DNA of 64,000 nucleotides from Diadophis punctatus similis (GCA_023053685.1 JALIGW010000001.1:66717740-66781739); one strand, 5' to 3'. Shown: positions 1 to 11,853, counted from the first letter of the stretch. Made by a program: numbers and translations. The notes: generated by a model not told the origin, from the letters alone.

Positions 1-118
1 TAACAGATAACAGATTAACAGAGTTGGAAGGGACCTTGTAGGCACCCCCTGCCCAACATCTGCGTCTACCTAGAATTGAACTCACAACCTCCTGATTGTG
101 AGGCGAGAGCTCCACCAT
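1..118 (-). mobile_element. tRNA-derived SINE (family A) with CR1-like 3' tail, antisense
   Basis: Reading the minus strand gives a tRNA-like head with a B-box-like GAGTTCAATTCTAGG, a short body, and a tail ending AGGTCCCTTCCAACTCTGTTA. The same tail ends the CR1 elements in this window (for example 8399-8872), so the SINE probably uses CR1 enzymes to move. A more complete copy lies at 7881-8030. The left end may be cut by the window edge. Confidence 0.8.
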
Positions 119-540
119 TCTTTCACTCCACAAAAGTTGCAGAGCATTTCTGGATTTCACCCAGAAAACACATTCTAGCAGCTCCCCATTTCTTCAATCT
201 AATCTTATCTGGTCCGCTACTTTTTTCTTGGTCAGTTACTCTGTAATTCCTGATCCACCTTGTCCATGGAATTTACTTACCAAACCTCTGGTGACCCCCC
301 CGTTCTTCCCTGCGCAGCTATCCATAGTCAACTGTTTCCTTCAGTGGCTGTAATTCTCAGTTTATCAACTTTGCCACAATTAATTCCAGCAATGTCACCT
401 GATTTAGCTCCAAGAACTGCCTGGCAGTCTCTCATCCCTGCTTCTAGCATTGCTCCTCTTGCCACACCTCAGCTGAAAATGGTGATGGCAATAAGTTTCC
501 TTTGTAGTCCCCCAACCATTCTTGCTGGAGCTAAGCAGAC
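119..540. other. No recognisable feature
   Basis: Moderately AT-rich unique-looking DNA between a SINE and a hAT MITE. An open frame starting at 260 runs on into the MITE and has no recognisable domain, so I do not call it a gene. Confidence 0.6.
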
Positions 541-805
541 CAGTGGTGGGGGTTGCTGCCGGTTCGAACCGGCTCGCCTGAACCGGTGGCGGAAATTTGC
601 CCCCGCTTGCGGAACCGGCAGCGATGGCCGGCTGGCCACGCCCCGGAACCGGTCATCCAGTAGCTGCTTCTTGAAAGCGGCTGCAAAGAACCCTCTGTGC
701 ATGTGCAAAGGCTTCTGTGCATGCGCAGAGCGTTATATCCCCGACGTGATGCACACTTTCAACGTGATGTGAACCAGTAGGGAAGGTAAGTGGAACCCAC
801 CCCTG
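541..805. mobile_element. hAT MITE, GGTGGGTTCC-end family
   Basis: Imperfect terminal inverted repeats (CAGTGGTGGGGGTT on the left, AACCCACCCCTG on the right) are flanked by a perfect 8-bp duplication AAGCAGAC (533-540 and 806-813). An 8-bp duplication and CAG...CTG ends are hallmarks of hAT transposons. The inside is GC-rich with repeated GAACCGG motifs and has no transposase. Related copies are at 29653, 38926, 42242, 55134 and 63354. Confidence 0.88.
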
Positions 806-813
806 AAGCAGAC

Positions 814-1510
814 CCCCTCTGGCCACTACACTGGTCAACAACAGAGGCTTGCAATTCACACTAGAATAGCTCTCAGAGGAATCAAGAAGCAAAGAGTGGG
901 CCTCTTCGAAATAGATCACATATAATCTCTCTTCTTTCAAGAAAACCTTGGTGTAGAAATTATTTAAGATCCCATAAAAGCCTTTTAAAGAGATCCTAAT
1001 ACTTTTGGTCTGAAGTTTTCAGAGCTGACAAAATTCATGACATGAAATGAGTAAAAGGTAATTAGATTTCAGTATGGTACCAATTTCACACACTGACATT
1101 AAGAGTTTGCCTCTATTGCCTGCTATTGCCTCTATAATTATAGGGAATAATATATGAAATTATGTTTGGTATGAATGTAAAACTATGCTCCCAAAAGAGA
1201 TACTTTCTTGGCAACGCAACACAGCCCTTGCCTTTTGATATTCCGTCTGTTACTAATATCTCTCTGTCTTCTCTTACAGTAACAGTGAGAATATCCTGAA
1301 GCAAGTTTTCTTAGTAAAAACAGCTTGGTCATTTATATCATATTACCCTAAACAGAATAGTTTTACTAACCCTTAAAGGCTAATGAATGTTAAAATAGTT
1401 ATTTCCTAAATATCAGGATATCCACAAACCTAAGCAGGCAATATAGAATTTCTACTATAATTAAAGAGGTTCACATTTTATAAATATGATTATGATCACA
1501 GCATAATAGA
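814..1510. other. No recognisable feature
   Basis: AT-rich DNA with no long frame, known repeat or array that I can identify. Confidence 0.6.
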
Positions 1511-1518
1511 AACAAAAG

Positions 1519-2815
1519 CGGGTGTCGGCAACCGGCAGTTCCGGAGCCGCATGCGGTTCTTTGGGCACTGTGCTATGGCTCCCTGTCCCATCACTGGTTG
1601 GCCCCGCCCCTAGCTCCTTTAATTTCTTTTTTGGATATTTTGGGAAATCCAGGCTGGCTGAGCAATGATTGCCAGCCGTGGCGGAGGCTTCCCTTTGGTC
1701 AACCCTCCTCCTCTCATGACCCTCTGGCCAGCTGTGGCTGAGCAGGGAACATGCGCATGTGTGGGGAGACCCTTCTCAAGCGAGCACCACGTGCAGGAAA
1801 AGCGCGTGCGAGGTGGGTCTCCCTTAAGGCGCTCGCTTAAGGAGGGTCTTAACAGGACGCAGCTTCTCTCCTGTACTAAGGCTCCGGCCATCGCCTTGCC
1901 ATGTCATCCCCCATCCCCAGCAGCTCTTCAGCCGAGCGCGGCGGGCACGAACTGCAGCCTGAAGTGGCAGGAAGCGAAGGCTGCCTTATGCGCAAATGTG
2001 GCGTGAAGGCAGGTACAGGGCTGCTTCGCTCCTGCAGTCTACAGCAACCCTCCTCCTCTTGTGACCCCCTGGCCAGCTGTGGCTGAGCTGGGAGCATGCG
2101 CATGCGCAGGGAGACCCTCCTTAAGCGAGCGCCAAAGCGCAGCAAAGGCACGCATGAGGTAGGAGGCCGCTCGCTGGAGGGTCTCCCATGTGTGCGCACG
2201 CTTCCGGCTCAGCCACAGCCAGCCAGGGGTCACGAGAAGAGGAGGGGGAGGAGGGTTACCAGAGAGTACAGGAGCAAAGCGGCCCTGTACCTGCATTCAT
2301 GCCAGAAGGAGTAGGGGGGAGGAGGACGGTTGAGAGAGAGAGACAGACAGACAGACAGATGCAGAGTGATACATGGGGTGAGAGAGAGACATAGAGATAC
2401 ACAGAGTGCTACAGAGAGGGGGTGAGAGAGAGACACACACACACAGTGATACACAGAGAGGGGGGAGAGAGGGGGGAAGATAGGGAGAGGGGGAGAGAGA
2501 GATACAGAGGAAGTGAAGGAGACACAGGGGGAGGAGAGGAGGGGGAGAGATAGAGGGGGAGAGAGGGGAAGATAGGGAGAGGGACAAAGACACAGAGATC
2601 CCGAAAGAGGGGGTGGAGGGAGGGGGAGAGAGGGGGGAGAGAGACATAGATAATGGTTTTGTGGTTAAGTAGGCGTGGCTAGGTGGTAATGTGACTGGGT
2701 GGGAGTGACATCGAGTTGGCCACACCTACCCAGGTTTTGTGGCTCCCAGTGTGTTTTTTTTCTGTGGGAAACGGGTCCAAATTGCTCTTTGACTGTTTAA
2801 GGTTGCAGACCCCTG
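1519..2815. mobile_element. Non-autonomous hAT element of about 1.3 kb with internal repeats
   Basis: The ends GGTGTCGGCAACC and GGTTGCAGACCCCTG are inverted relatives, and the flanks AACAAAAG and AACTAGAG (1511-1518, 2816-2823) look like a decayed 8-bp duplication (6 of 8 match). The same end family bounds the shorter element at 12750-13131. Inside, a segment of about 70 bp containing CTGGCCAGCTGTGGCTGAG occurs at about 1703-1772 and 2047-2120 and again inverted at about 2177-2255. A purine-rich GA block follows. No transposase frame is seen. Confidence 0.75.
2331..2650. repeat. Purine-rich GAGA/GACA simple repeat block
   Basis: The plus strand is almost wholly A and G with GAGAGA, GACAGACA and CACACA runs. 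It lies inside the 1519-2815 hAT derivative. Open frames on the opposite strand (Ser/Leu/Pro-rich) are by-products of the repeat. Confidence 0.85.
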
Positions 2816-2817
2816 AA

Positions 2818-3065
2818 CTAGAGAGTTAGTTTGGTATAAAAGTTAAGGTACAAGGCTAAAAATGAGGAGATTATAAGTTCTAGTCCTGCTTTAGGCATGA
2901 AGCTATCTAGATGACTTTGGGTCAGTTACATACTCTCAACCATAGGAAGCAAGCAATGGCAAACCACTTGATATCTTGCCAAAGAAATTGCAGGGACTCC
3001 TCTAGGAAGTTTCAAAGAGTCAACATTGATTTGAACACACTCACACAAAATAGAAACTAGCACCA
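2818..3065 (+). mobile_element. Sauria-type SINE with BovB-like tail
   Basis: The order matches squamate Sauria SINEs as I recall them: a tRNA-like head (TTAGTTTGGTATAAAAGTTA, normally the A-box stretch), TTCTAGTCCTGCTTTAGGCA at the B-box position, a core GCAATGGCAAACCACTT, and a tail with AAAGAGTCAACATTGATTTG, a decayed form of the BovB 3' end. It begins just after the hAT end at 2815. A 5' fragment of the same SINE is at 39915-40000. Confidence 0.75.
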
Positions 3066-3558
3066 AAATCTAAAATACAAGTACTCTGAAATCAAAGAGA
3101 TTTACTTGTTCCTTATTAGACATGACATTGCAGAAAAAAATCCTATACTAAATAGTTTACTAAAAACTATCAAAGGAAAACCCTATAATATTGTTTTGTT
3201 ATCCACTGCTTATTGAGATTACATTCTTTCTTTGTATTTGTTTACTGATTGATGAATCATGTTTAAAAGATATCCATGTCTGCAATTTTGGGAATTCTTT
3301 GACACATTCCTTGAATCAAGCTCCCTTTTTTTAATCTCTGAAAGTACAAATATAGCAATAAAGTTGGCTAGGACTCCAGAAAGGATGGTGGAATTGTTCC
3401 ATGTATTATATTGGAGCAATTAATTATAAAGAGGAAGAAAAACATTTTATAGCTGGCTCCCAAGTAGAATTTGTTCGCAGAATTAACTCAACCATGGTTA
3501 TTCAACTCAGCTTTCTAGGTTTACATCATATATAAAACCACAAACTAATCACAAGGAA
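3066..3558. other. No recognisable feature
   Basis: AT-rich DNA; a short minus-strand frame near 3219-3419 has no family resemblance. Confidence 0.6.
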
Positions 3559-3560
3559 TA

Positions 3561-4579
3561 CCGTATTTTTCAGAGTATAACACGCACCTTTTTACCCCCC
3601 AAAATAGGGTGAAAACTTGGGTGCATCTTATACACCGAATGTAGCCCCACCCACCCAGCCACCCCCACCCTTTGGCCTCTGTCTTCCAGCAATTTACCTG
3701 CTTGCAGGAAAGAGGGAAGAGCCTGTAAAGCCAAGCAAGTCAGTAGCAGTTTCCCGACGAACAGCTGATTAGGTTTGCCACGGGAAAAATGAAAGTGAAA
3801 CTAACTGCAAAGAGGCAAATAGCTGAGAGACACACAGATTTTTATTTTCTGCTGGATGCAAGGGGGTAAGTGAATAACTATAAATGTCTGTAGGATGTTC
3901 AAATTATTAGACTTATTTTTTAAAGACTGCTTTATTGCATAAAGCATAAAGACTGCTTTATGTTCTAGCCAGGTGTCTCCAACCTTGGCAATTTTAAGAC
4001 TTGTGGACTTCAACTCCCAGAATTCCACAGCCAGCTTTGTTAGCTTTGCTGGCTGTGGAATTCTGGGAGTTGAAGTCCACAAGTCTTAAAGTTGCCAAGG
4101 TTGGAGACCTCTAGACAACTTAACAAAATAAAGAAGCTTTTTAAAATAAATGCTTGCTCTGAAGAGATCCAGTGCTATTGTATCTTCTTTTAAATAATAG
4201 AGAATAATGTATACTTCCAGAAATTTTAATTAATTTTAACAGCTTTGTACAAGTATAGTCTGAAATGTAACAGTGTCCTCTTTAGTATTAGAGTTAAATC
4301 CTGACTTATCTTGGAGTAGATCTATTTAAATAATTGGGAGGAGTTAGTGTGACTACATTTAAGAAAACTTTCTGGCATAATGTACATTTCTCCAATTCTT
4401 TGCTATTTCTATGGGTCAGGCACACATGCAGAGAAATACACAGCAAACAGTGTATATCATCTGTGCTATTTGCTGTTTGGCAAATAGCTTGGAGGCAGAG
4501 GCCTTTTTTCCTTGTTTTCCTCCCCGAAAACTAAGGTGCGTCTTATACTCCGGTGCGTCTTATACTCCGAAAAATACAG
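3561..4579. mobile_element. TIR element with GGAGTATAAGACGCACC-type ends, about 1 kb
   Basis: The left end CCGTATTTTTCAGAGTATAA and the right end TTATACTCCGAAAAATACAG are inverted. TA precedes the left end, and copies at 21390 and 55832 have TA on both sides, which suggests a TA-targeting group such as Tc1/mariner; no transposase is present to confirm this. Near the right end the motif GTGCGTCTTATACTCCG is present twice in tandem. A palindromic MITE (3970-4114) is nested inside. Confidence 0.75.
3970..4114. mobile_element. Palindromic MITE (CTCCAACCTTGG family), nested
   Basis: Two arms of about 60 bp, each carrying CTTGTGGACTTCAACTCCCA or its complement, form a near-perfect hairpin with CAGGTGTCTCCAACC at the left. 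It sits inside the 3561-4579 element. Relatives occur at 36324, 41404, 53355, 56039 and 59838. The target duplication is not clear in this copy. Confidence 0.8.
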
Positions 4580-5214
4580 ATGATTTTCACAACTTGCTAG
4601 GCTAAAATATGATAGACTATTGTGCTTCATATACACAACTGAAAAGTCAGATACAGCCCTATTAGATCTAACTGAGAAGTCTTAATTTCAGAATACAATA
4701 TAGTACCTAATCTAAATCAGGAAGAGTTTTAAAAAAAACAAAAGAAATATAGGTACACTTGGAACAAGAAAAAAGTTGCCTCCCTAAACACATTTTAAAA
4801 TTTGTTGGTTTTAATTAGCAAGGCTAAAGTTCTTAAGTTAATGTGTGTAGTAGGTTCATTTTAATTTTCTTGCTTTCATCACTGCTGTATTCCAGTACTT
4901 CCCAAACATGAAAACAATTATAAATTGCTTTACTCTTTCATCTCCTATTGTTATATGACTAATGTTGAGGAACCATGGAATGAATTATCGTTTCCTACCA
5001 CCAAATAAGTAACTCAAAGGAGGAAAGAAATACACTTTCATTTTTTCAAAGCTAATAAATTTCAGATATTTGACATGTGCTATAGTTAGTATGCATATTA
5101 AAACTCTTACAGCATTTATTTATGAAATTTATACATTGCTGCAATTCAGTTGGACTGTAGTAGAACATAACCTTGAACCCTGGTTAAAGTACAGTATTTC
5201 AAGAAAACTCTGCC
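4580..5214. other. No recognisable feature
   Basis: AT-rich DNA without identifiable repeats or genes. Confidence 0.6.
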
Positions 5215-5400
5215 CACAGCCTGGAGTTTGATCCTGATGGGGCTCAAGGTTGCCTCAGCCTTTCAAGGTCGGTAAAATAAGGATCCAGATTGTTGGGGGC
5301 AATATGCTGACTCTATAAACCGCTTAGATAGGGCTGAAATGCACTATGAAGCAGTATATAAGTCTAAGTGCTACTATTGCAATTGCTATTGAGACAGCAG
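5215..5400 (+). mobile_element. tRNA-derived SINE (family B), 5'-truncated
   Basis: Shares the body TTGTTGGGGGCAATATGCTG, the ACCGCTTAGA stretch and the AGCAGTATATAAGTCTAAGT tail with the fuller copy at 60824-61057. The tRNA head is missing apart from a degraded B-box region (GAGTTTGATCCTGATGG). Confidence 0.8.
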
Positions 5401-6395
5401 CAAATTTGATTGAGTTAAAAAGGCCCATTGACTACATTAGGCTAATTTTCTTCCATTCTGATGCTGCAAGTCATCCTCTTCAGCTCAGTTTGAACTTAGC
5501 TCCACTATGAATTAGGACATGAAAGCTAGGACCACTCATTGCTCCAGATATAAGGCCGTCATACAGCCCTCAGTCCCTTTTCTTAGACTACTCTTACTAT
5601 TTGTTAGGATTTCAAGACAGTAGAACATAGCAGAATGATATACAGTATAAGTTGTGTTCCTGCAACATATTAACCCATAATTAAACAAACCATGGTTTAC
5701 AGTATTCAATTAATCAAATTTTCTAGATTTGTGCAATGCAAGCCATAAATTAACTACAGAGATGAAGTTCATCCCCCATATTTGAATAAAAAGGTTATTA
5801 AGGATTTAGCATGAATACAGTCAATATATAGTTTATAGTGGCATCTGTGGAGGTGAGGGTTATCAAAATATGCAGAAGGGAGATAGATTCAATGGCACAA
5901 TCTAAACACCAACACTTTTCTACCTGAATTAATGTCACCTGCACATACAAAAGGGGCAGGACTTCTATTGTGATGTGAAACACATCATCTTTCAGACCAC
6001 AGTCCCTGCCTTCCTGTGAACACTCTTTCTGATCATCCATATACAGCTTCCTTTATTTCAATGAATGATTTTCCTGATGCAGGCCAATTTTTTTTAATTG
6101 CTTTATCAAAACTTTTGTTTTTTTAATAATTTTGGTGATAGTCAATATTGGAATAAAAATCATGTACATTTGTCCCATGCATCTGTTCCTTGCTAGGGTT
6201 CACAGAGTACACTATCATAGGATAGCATTCTTCAAACTGCTATCTTATATGGGACTCACATTTTCAGAATTACAGCCACTGCCCACGCTAATTGGGGATT
6301 TTTGGAGATATAGGTGGGCATAAGCTGAGGAAGACTACTATGAGTCATTTATAATGCTTTCCTATCTTTGCAGCTGCCATTCCTCTCTTTCTGAG
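5401..6395. other. No recognisable feature
   Basis: About 1 kb of AT-rich DNA. A minus-strand frame of 80 codons (5798-6040) has no recognisable domain. Confidence 0.6.
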
Positions 6396-6403
6396 GCCTA
6401 ACT

Positions 6404-6534
6404 CAGGGGTGTCAAACTCGTGGCCCACAGGCCAGATGCGTCATGCGGCCACGCCTATCCCCGTTTTAGCGAAGTGGGGGAAGTCACGATATGTCACGTG
6501 ACGACAATGTGACTCTGCGAGTTTGACACCCATG
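6404..6534. mobile_element. Short hAT MITE, GGTGTCAAACTCG family
   Basis: The ends CAGGGGTGTCAAACTCG and GAGTTTGACACCCATG are inverted repeats. The flanks GCCTAACT and GCTTAACT are an 8-bp duplication with one mismatch. Sister copies of similar length are at 15628-15750, 33094-33226 and 41260-41395; 52304-52666 is a longer member with the same ends. Confidence 0.9.
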
Positions 6535-6542
6535 GCTTAACT

Positions 6543-7403
6543 GATTAATGCATTAATCTACTGATTTTCTTCAAACTTATTGTATTGAGAACTATGGCAC
6601 AGTATCTTGTGAACGCTTGACAATTTTTACACTAAGCAAACATACTTAAACTCAACATATAAAATGGCTAGAAGCATATTTTAAATGGCTAGATGAATAA
6701 TTCCAATCAGTTCAGATGAGTATGGACAATTAAATTCTGCCAACTATTTTTTTAAAGTTATTATTGAAACTTATTGTTTTGCTTGAACATCGAATTCAAA
6801 TTTGATTTTGCCCTTTCTGATGGACAATGATAAATTATGGAAGAGTAGATAAAACAAATAAAGCAGATCAAGTCTTGACCCGCATATACAATTGAATTGA
6901 CATATTCTTTTAAGAGCACAGAATGATCCATCTACCAGATGCATTATTGTTCCTACCCTCTGTTTTAACTGACAGCCTCCAATTCAGTGTCATTTGTATG
7001 AATGTGTTTGCCATCTCTATAAATGCAAGCCTAGCTACTAAATTGTCAAGAACAGAGAGTGAATGTAGGGAAATTGCCATAGGCGATTGAATAAAATTAA
7101 CCCATACTCTGACAGGATGACACTGACAATTTAATTGCTGCATCCCATCTATAATTAAATACTGCATCTAAAAGCAGCTAAGTTAGAAAAAAATATAGGG
7201 CTAAACCTAGATGCAAGAAAATCACAAATAGCTTTAAGAACACACATCATTATTTTTCAGATGACACAAAGTAAAATACTACAGATAAAATGAAGTACTG
7301 TATGTTCCAACTCAATTAATATATGGGATTTAATAAACTGGGAATGAAGATCCTGTGATTCTCAGACGTTTCTGAATTCCAGTTCCCCAGAACCTCAGCT
7401 AAG
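6543..7403. other. No recognisable feature
   Basis: AT-rich DNA with no identifiable repeat or gene. Confidence 0.6.
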
Positions 7404-7411
7404 GTCTAATG

Positions 7412-7685
7412 CAGCCGTTCTCAGAATGTGCTCAGGGGACCTCTGGGGGGTATCAGAGACTCTTTCGGGGGGGGGGGGTCTACAAAGTCAAATAAACACG
7501 TTAACATTTCTCAATTTTAATTTCTAATTCTGTAGTACAATAGTGGTAGATACTGCATAATACATATAAACCTCAAAACTCAATCATTGTTAAGTATGTA
7601 AAGGAGATCTGAGAGTCCAGAGTCCTTTGGAAGTTGGGCGGCATACAAATGCAATAAATAAAAATGTTTGAGAACTCCTAAAGAC
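7412..7685. mobile_element. Decayed hAT-like element holding an L2 tail
   Basis: The left part CAGCCGTTCTCAGAATGTG followed by GGGGACCTCTGGGGGGTATC resembles the ends of old hAT elements that start with GTTCTCAAAGTGTG and a run of Gs. TTTGAGAACTCCT near 7666 could be the facing end. A short L2-type tail lies at 7611-7664. No clear target duplication remains. Confidence 0.5.
7611..7664 (+). mobile_element. L2-type LINE 3' tail fragment
   Basis: GTTGGGCGGCATACAAATG followed by AATAAATAAA matches the last bases of the L2 copy at 50276-50974. Only the extreme 3' end is present, as expected of a very short 5'-truncated insertion. Confidence 0.6.
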
Positions 7686-7880
7686 ATAGGTATCCATTAG
7701 AAGGCAGATGATGTACGTTGCAACGTAGTGATGCAAGCTCAGCCTCAGCCTTTTGTATATGCATTGTCTCTAATGTTCATAAGGAATAGAAACTTGAGTT
7801 GCAATGCTAGTTTGGTCAATTTTGATGAAACCATTGGAAGCTGTGGATGCCTCTCTCTGGAGTGTCACAAGTCCAGCTGC

Positions 7881-8030
7881 TGTGGCCTAGAGGTGGCGCT
7901 CTTGCCTCACAATCATGAGGTTGTGAGTTCGATCCTAGGTAGAGGCAGATGTAGGGTCTCCTGCTTGGGCAGGGGGTTGGACTAGATGACCTGCAAGGTC
8001 CCTTCCAACTGTTATTCTGTTAATCTGTTA
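7881..8030 (+). mobile_element. Near full-length tRNA-derived SINE (family A)
   Basis: The A-box-like stretch TGGCCTAGAGGTGGCG (7883-7898) and the B box GAGTTCGATCC (7925-7935) form an RNA polymerase III promoter like that of a tRNA gene. The body and tail (GGGTTGGACTAGATGACCTG and the CCTTCCAACT stretch) match the CR1 3' end. This is the best copy of the family here; antisense copies are at 1-118 and 24679-24814. Confidence 0.87.
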
Positions 8031-8288
8031 AAAGTCCCTACCCTTAATGTTCAGGCCCCAGCATTCTTATATAACAGTGATAACAAACCTGTGACCTCCT
8101 AAGTATTGCTGAATTAGAAATCCAGGTTTCTTTCATTACTGCCCAAGCTACCTCTAGATTTCTGTATTTGCTGTAAGACCATCTTCATTCTTACACTTAT
8201 GTGGTTCAAGCACACCCTTTATTTACCACATTGGTAATACAAAGTTGCCAAGGTCACGCCTCTAATGCTCAAGCCTCACCTGTGGGAT

Positions 8289-8398
<110 letters not shown>

Positions 8399-8872
8399 GA
8401 GTTGGAAGGGACCTTGGAGGTCTTCTAGTCCAACCCCCTGCTTAGGCAGGAAACCCTACACTACTTCAGACAAATGGTTATCCAACATCATCTTAAAAAC
8501 TTCCAGTGTTGGAGCATTCACAACTTCTGGAGGCAGGCTGTTCCACTGATTAATTGTTCTAACTGTCAGGAAATTTCTCCTTAGTTCTAAGTTGCTTCTC
8601 TCCTTGTTTAGTTTCCACCTATTGCTTCTTGTTCTACCCTCAGGTGCTTTGGAGAATAGTTTGATTCCCTCTTCTTTGTGGCAACCCCTGAGATATTGGA
8701 ACACTGCTATCATGTCACCCCTGGTCCTTCTTTTCATTAAACTAGACATACCCAGTTCCTGCAACCGTTCTTCATATGTTTTAGCCTCCACTCCCCTAAT
8801 CATCTTTGTTGTTCTTCTCTGCACTCTTTCTAGAGTCTCAACATCCTTTTTACATCGTGACGACCAAGATTT
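8399..8872 (-). mobile_element. CR1 LINE 3' end, antisense
   Basis: The minus strand encodes 122 residues ending in the usual CR1 C terminus: QRRTTKMIRG, then YEERLQELGM, RTRGDMIAVFQYL and INQWNSLPPEVVNAPTLEVF. The stop is followed by the 3' UTR that ends in GGTCCCTTCCAACTC. It is 5'-truncated (left-out catalytic region) and cannot move by itself. The 3' end joins the microsatellite at 8291-8398. Confidence 0.93.
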
Positions 8873-9235
8873 CTCAAGAAACTTTCCAAAATTTAAAATC
8901 AGATGTCTTCTGACAGTAGCACCTCGGAGGGTAGGCTTTATAGCGCTTGAACAGCTATTTATTTTTATTTATTTCATTAATCACATTTATATGACCATCC
9001 ATCCCACAAGAAGCAACTCTGGGCAGCATTTGTAATGCATGATCACTGAGTAGAACTTCTTTGTCTAGAAGCAAAATAGGAGCTCCTATTCAGGAGCTTT
9101 CCAGGAGTATCTGGCTGAGTCAAGCTGAAGACAGCGTGTTGGGCCCAAAAGACACTTCTGTTTCATGAGCCCCTCTTTGACCATTCGTTCCACTTGCAAA
9201 TGTTGTTAAATGGAAGATAGAGAGCAAAAGATAAA
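8873..9235. other. No recognisable feature
   Basis: Unique-looking DNA between a CR1 end and a hAT MITE. Confidence 0.55.
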
Positions 9236-9243
9236 GCCTATAT

Positions 9244-9666
9244 CAGTGATGGCGAACCTATGGCACGGGTGCCACAGGTGGCACGCGGAGCCATATCTGC
9301 CGGCACGCGAGCCGTTGCCCTAGCTCAGCTCCAGTGTGCATGTGCATGCCCGCCAGCTGATTTTTGGCTCGTGCTGAGGCTCTGGGAGGGTGATTTCGGC
9401 CTCTGGAGGGCCTTCAGGGTGGCGGGGGGAGCATTTTCGCCCTCCCCAAGCTCGAAGAAAGCCTCTGGAGCCTGAGGAGGGCGAAAAATGGGCCTACCGG
9501 GCCCACTGGAAGTTGGGAAACAGGGGAGTGGGGGGTCATGCATGCATGCACAGGGGGGGTGGGGCGAGTGGGGGGCTTTGAATTATGGTGTGGGCACGCC
9601 CATGCGTGCGATAGCGCGCGCACACACTATTTTGGCACCCGAGGAAAAAAAGGTTCGCCATCACTG
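9244..9666. mobile_element. hAT MITE, GTGATGGCGAACC family
   Basis: Ends CAGTGATGGCGAACCT and AGGTTCGCCATCACTG are perfect inverted repeats. The flanking 8-bp duplication GCCTATAT (9236-9243, 9667-9674) is perfect, implying a fairly recent insertion. The inside is GC-rich with GCGCGC runs and has no transposase. A second copy is at 17614-18046. Confidence 0.95.
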
Positions 9667-9674
9667 GCCTATAT

Positions 9675-11299
9675 CTTAGCTCACACAGATTTTACATTGA
9701 TATTTAAAGACGAATGAATCCAAGCTTCACTTTTTGAAATGCCCATAAGTAACAGCTGAAAATACAAACAGAGAAGAAATATCCCAACTACAAAGCTCAT
9801 GAAAAGAACAGCGAGCAGATCTCAGCTAAGGTAACACCCCCTCTTTCATTTCAAACTTCCTTTCAAATTGATATCCACCTTCACAGCAGGGTTGCAAAAA
9901 TATATGGCAGCTCCTTTAGCTGAAGAAATATGGTCTCTCTCTCTCTCTCTCTCTAGGTTTATGAGCTCTGAGTTTTATCTTACAGGATTTGGACCATGTG
10001 CTCACTTTCAGTTTTCTGTGCTCTCTGTCCTTTCCTTTGAGGCAGTTAAGGTCACAGCTGCTTTGACTATACAATAATCCAGTGTTTGAGCAGACATTTA
10101 TTTTTAAACTTGTCCACCCAGAAGTCCAGAGTTAAAAAAAGAAAGAGGGCAAAAAGAACACTCTTTCAAAAGTTACAGTGTGGATTTTTTAAAAAAATCA
10201 ATAAAATATTTTCGAAGGAAAGAATTGTAATGTAGATTTGCAAGGAATATCCAGTTGGCAAGTGAGGTCAGGAGACAAAGCTAACCCTGTTTTTCCCCCT
10301 ACCCAAATGGTTAAAAAATAAAAATTCCACATCAATCCAATATCTCCATGCTGTGAGAATGGAACAAACCTAGGGGAAAAGTACAATATTCCAAGAAACT
10401 GCAGCACTGTACAACAGTGGTCTGATGCCTGATATCTTTCAAACACATCAACGGCTTTGTCCATTGGAAGATGATTAAAATGTCCAAAACGGAGATGAAG
10501 ATGTTCACTTGGGGCTCTTAGTAAACTTTGTTATAACATTCTCTCATATTTGTTCTTTGTTTTATTACAGAAAAGCAGTCGTGCTGCAGTAGGACCTGTC
10601 ATCCATAGTAAGCATGTTTCTCTGTAGAGCATAAATGCTGATCTCCAGCACTTCCCAGCATAGTGGCTGGTGACTAATTTACAGATATATTACTAAGCTA
10701 AGTTTCATTCCCCAATCAAGGTTTGCTGAGCTATGGCTTGGTTCACACAGAATTCTAAACATCAATTTCTTGTCCAACGTTATTATTGAGCTCATGCATC
10801 ATGACAGGCAAAAATAAAGCTCATCCTATTATGGCTCAATGTAATATATCTTTCCCCAGCTGAAAGCCACCCTAGATGATTTTAATCAGTCTCTTTCAGA
10901 TTAAACTCCTAACTAAGCTCAAGGAATTTTCAAATAAGATAGCGTGGACAATACATATTGCCTCAGGCTCTTTATCTCCTAGTAGTTAGTCACTGATTTT
11001 ATTTTATTTTATTTTTTCTGGATACCATCGGCTGTCACATAATAAATCTGGATGTGAAAAGTGCATGCACATTAGCTCCACATAAGGAAGGGAAGTGCGG
11101 TTTGGAAAACTACACACATAAACACAATATCAGATCTCCCCATCAGGCTGTGAACAGATAGCATAGCCATTCCCAACCACGTGCCCTCTACGGCTAAAAA
11201 TCAAATACGGCTAAAAAAAAAAAAAAACCAAACGAGGAAGCACATTCTGGCAATACATCTGTCCATAGCTCTCTATGCAAAATCCGTGCTTATTCTGCC
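9675..11299. other. No gene recognised; short (TC)n at 9932-9954
   Basis: AT-rich DNA with a small TC microsatellite and a poly-A run near 11213-11226. If the donor at 11859 is real, this is probably the start of a minus-strand first intron. Confidence 0.55.
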
Positions 11300-11853
11300 A
11301 CTCTCTTTCCACACCCCAGCCTCCCCCCGCTTTGCTCTGGTGTCTCCTCAGCTAATTGCTAACACGGTCCCCCCCCACCTGCAGAGTCCCTCCCGTTATC
11401 CCCAACGCCGGGATCCACCGATCTCGCACACAAAGCAACCTCCATCCTTACAAGCACTGGGCGGCTCCCCGCGCCCTCCTCGTTCTCGGTTGCACGCGCC
11501 AAGAAATGTAGGTTGTCAAAAATCATATCCTACCAGGCCGGATTGAGGGGTGAGAGGCGGAGGAGAGAACCCGTCTGGTCCTCGTCCCTCCCAGCCAGTC
11601 AATTCAGCGCCTTGCCATCTCTTGAACCCGTTTGCGGTGGGCGCGCGCGACCTGCGAAGCCCCAACCCGTTCTCTCTCTCTCTCTCCCTCTCTCTGCCGG
11701 TTGAGCTACAGCCGTGCGGCACCAGCAAAGCGGCGAGCAAATATAGATATATATATATACACACATCCAAGGGACAGTCGCGCCTTGCAAAGAGAGCCAG
11801 TTGCACCAGTTCAGCGAAAGCAGCAGCAGCTGCAGCGGCGGGAGCGCCAAGCA

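Noticed and set aside
3970..4114. A microRNA precursor hairpin
   Set aside because: The sequence recurs several times in the window as a MITE family; the hairpin is explained by its inverted-repeat structure.
7881..7940. A tRNA gene
   Set aside because: A and B boxes are present but no complete cloverleaf, and the sequence continues into a SINE body with a CR1-like tail.
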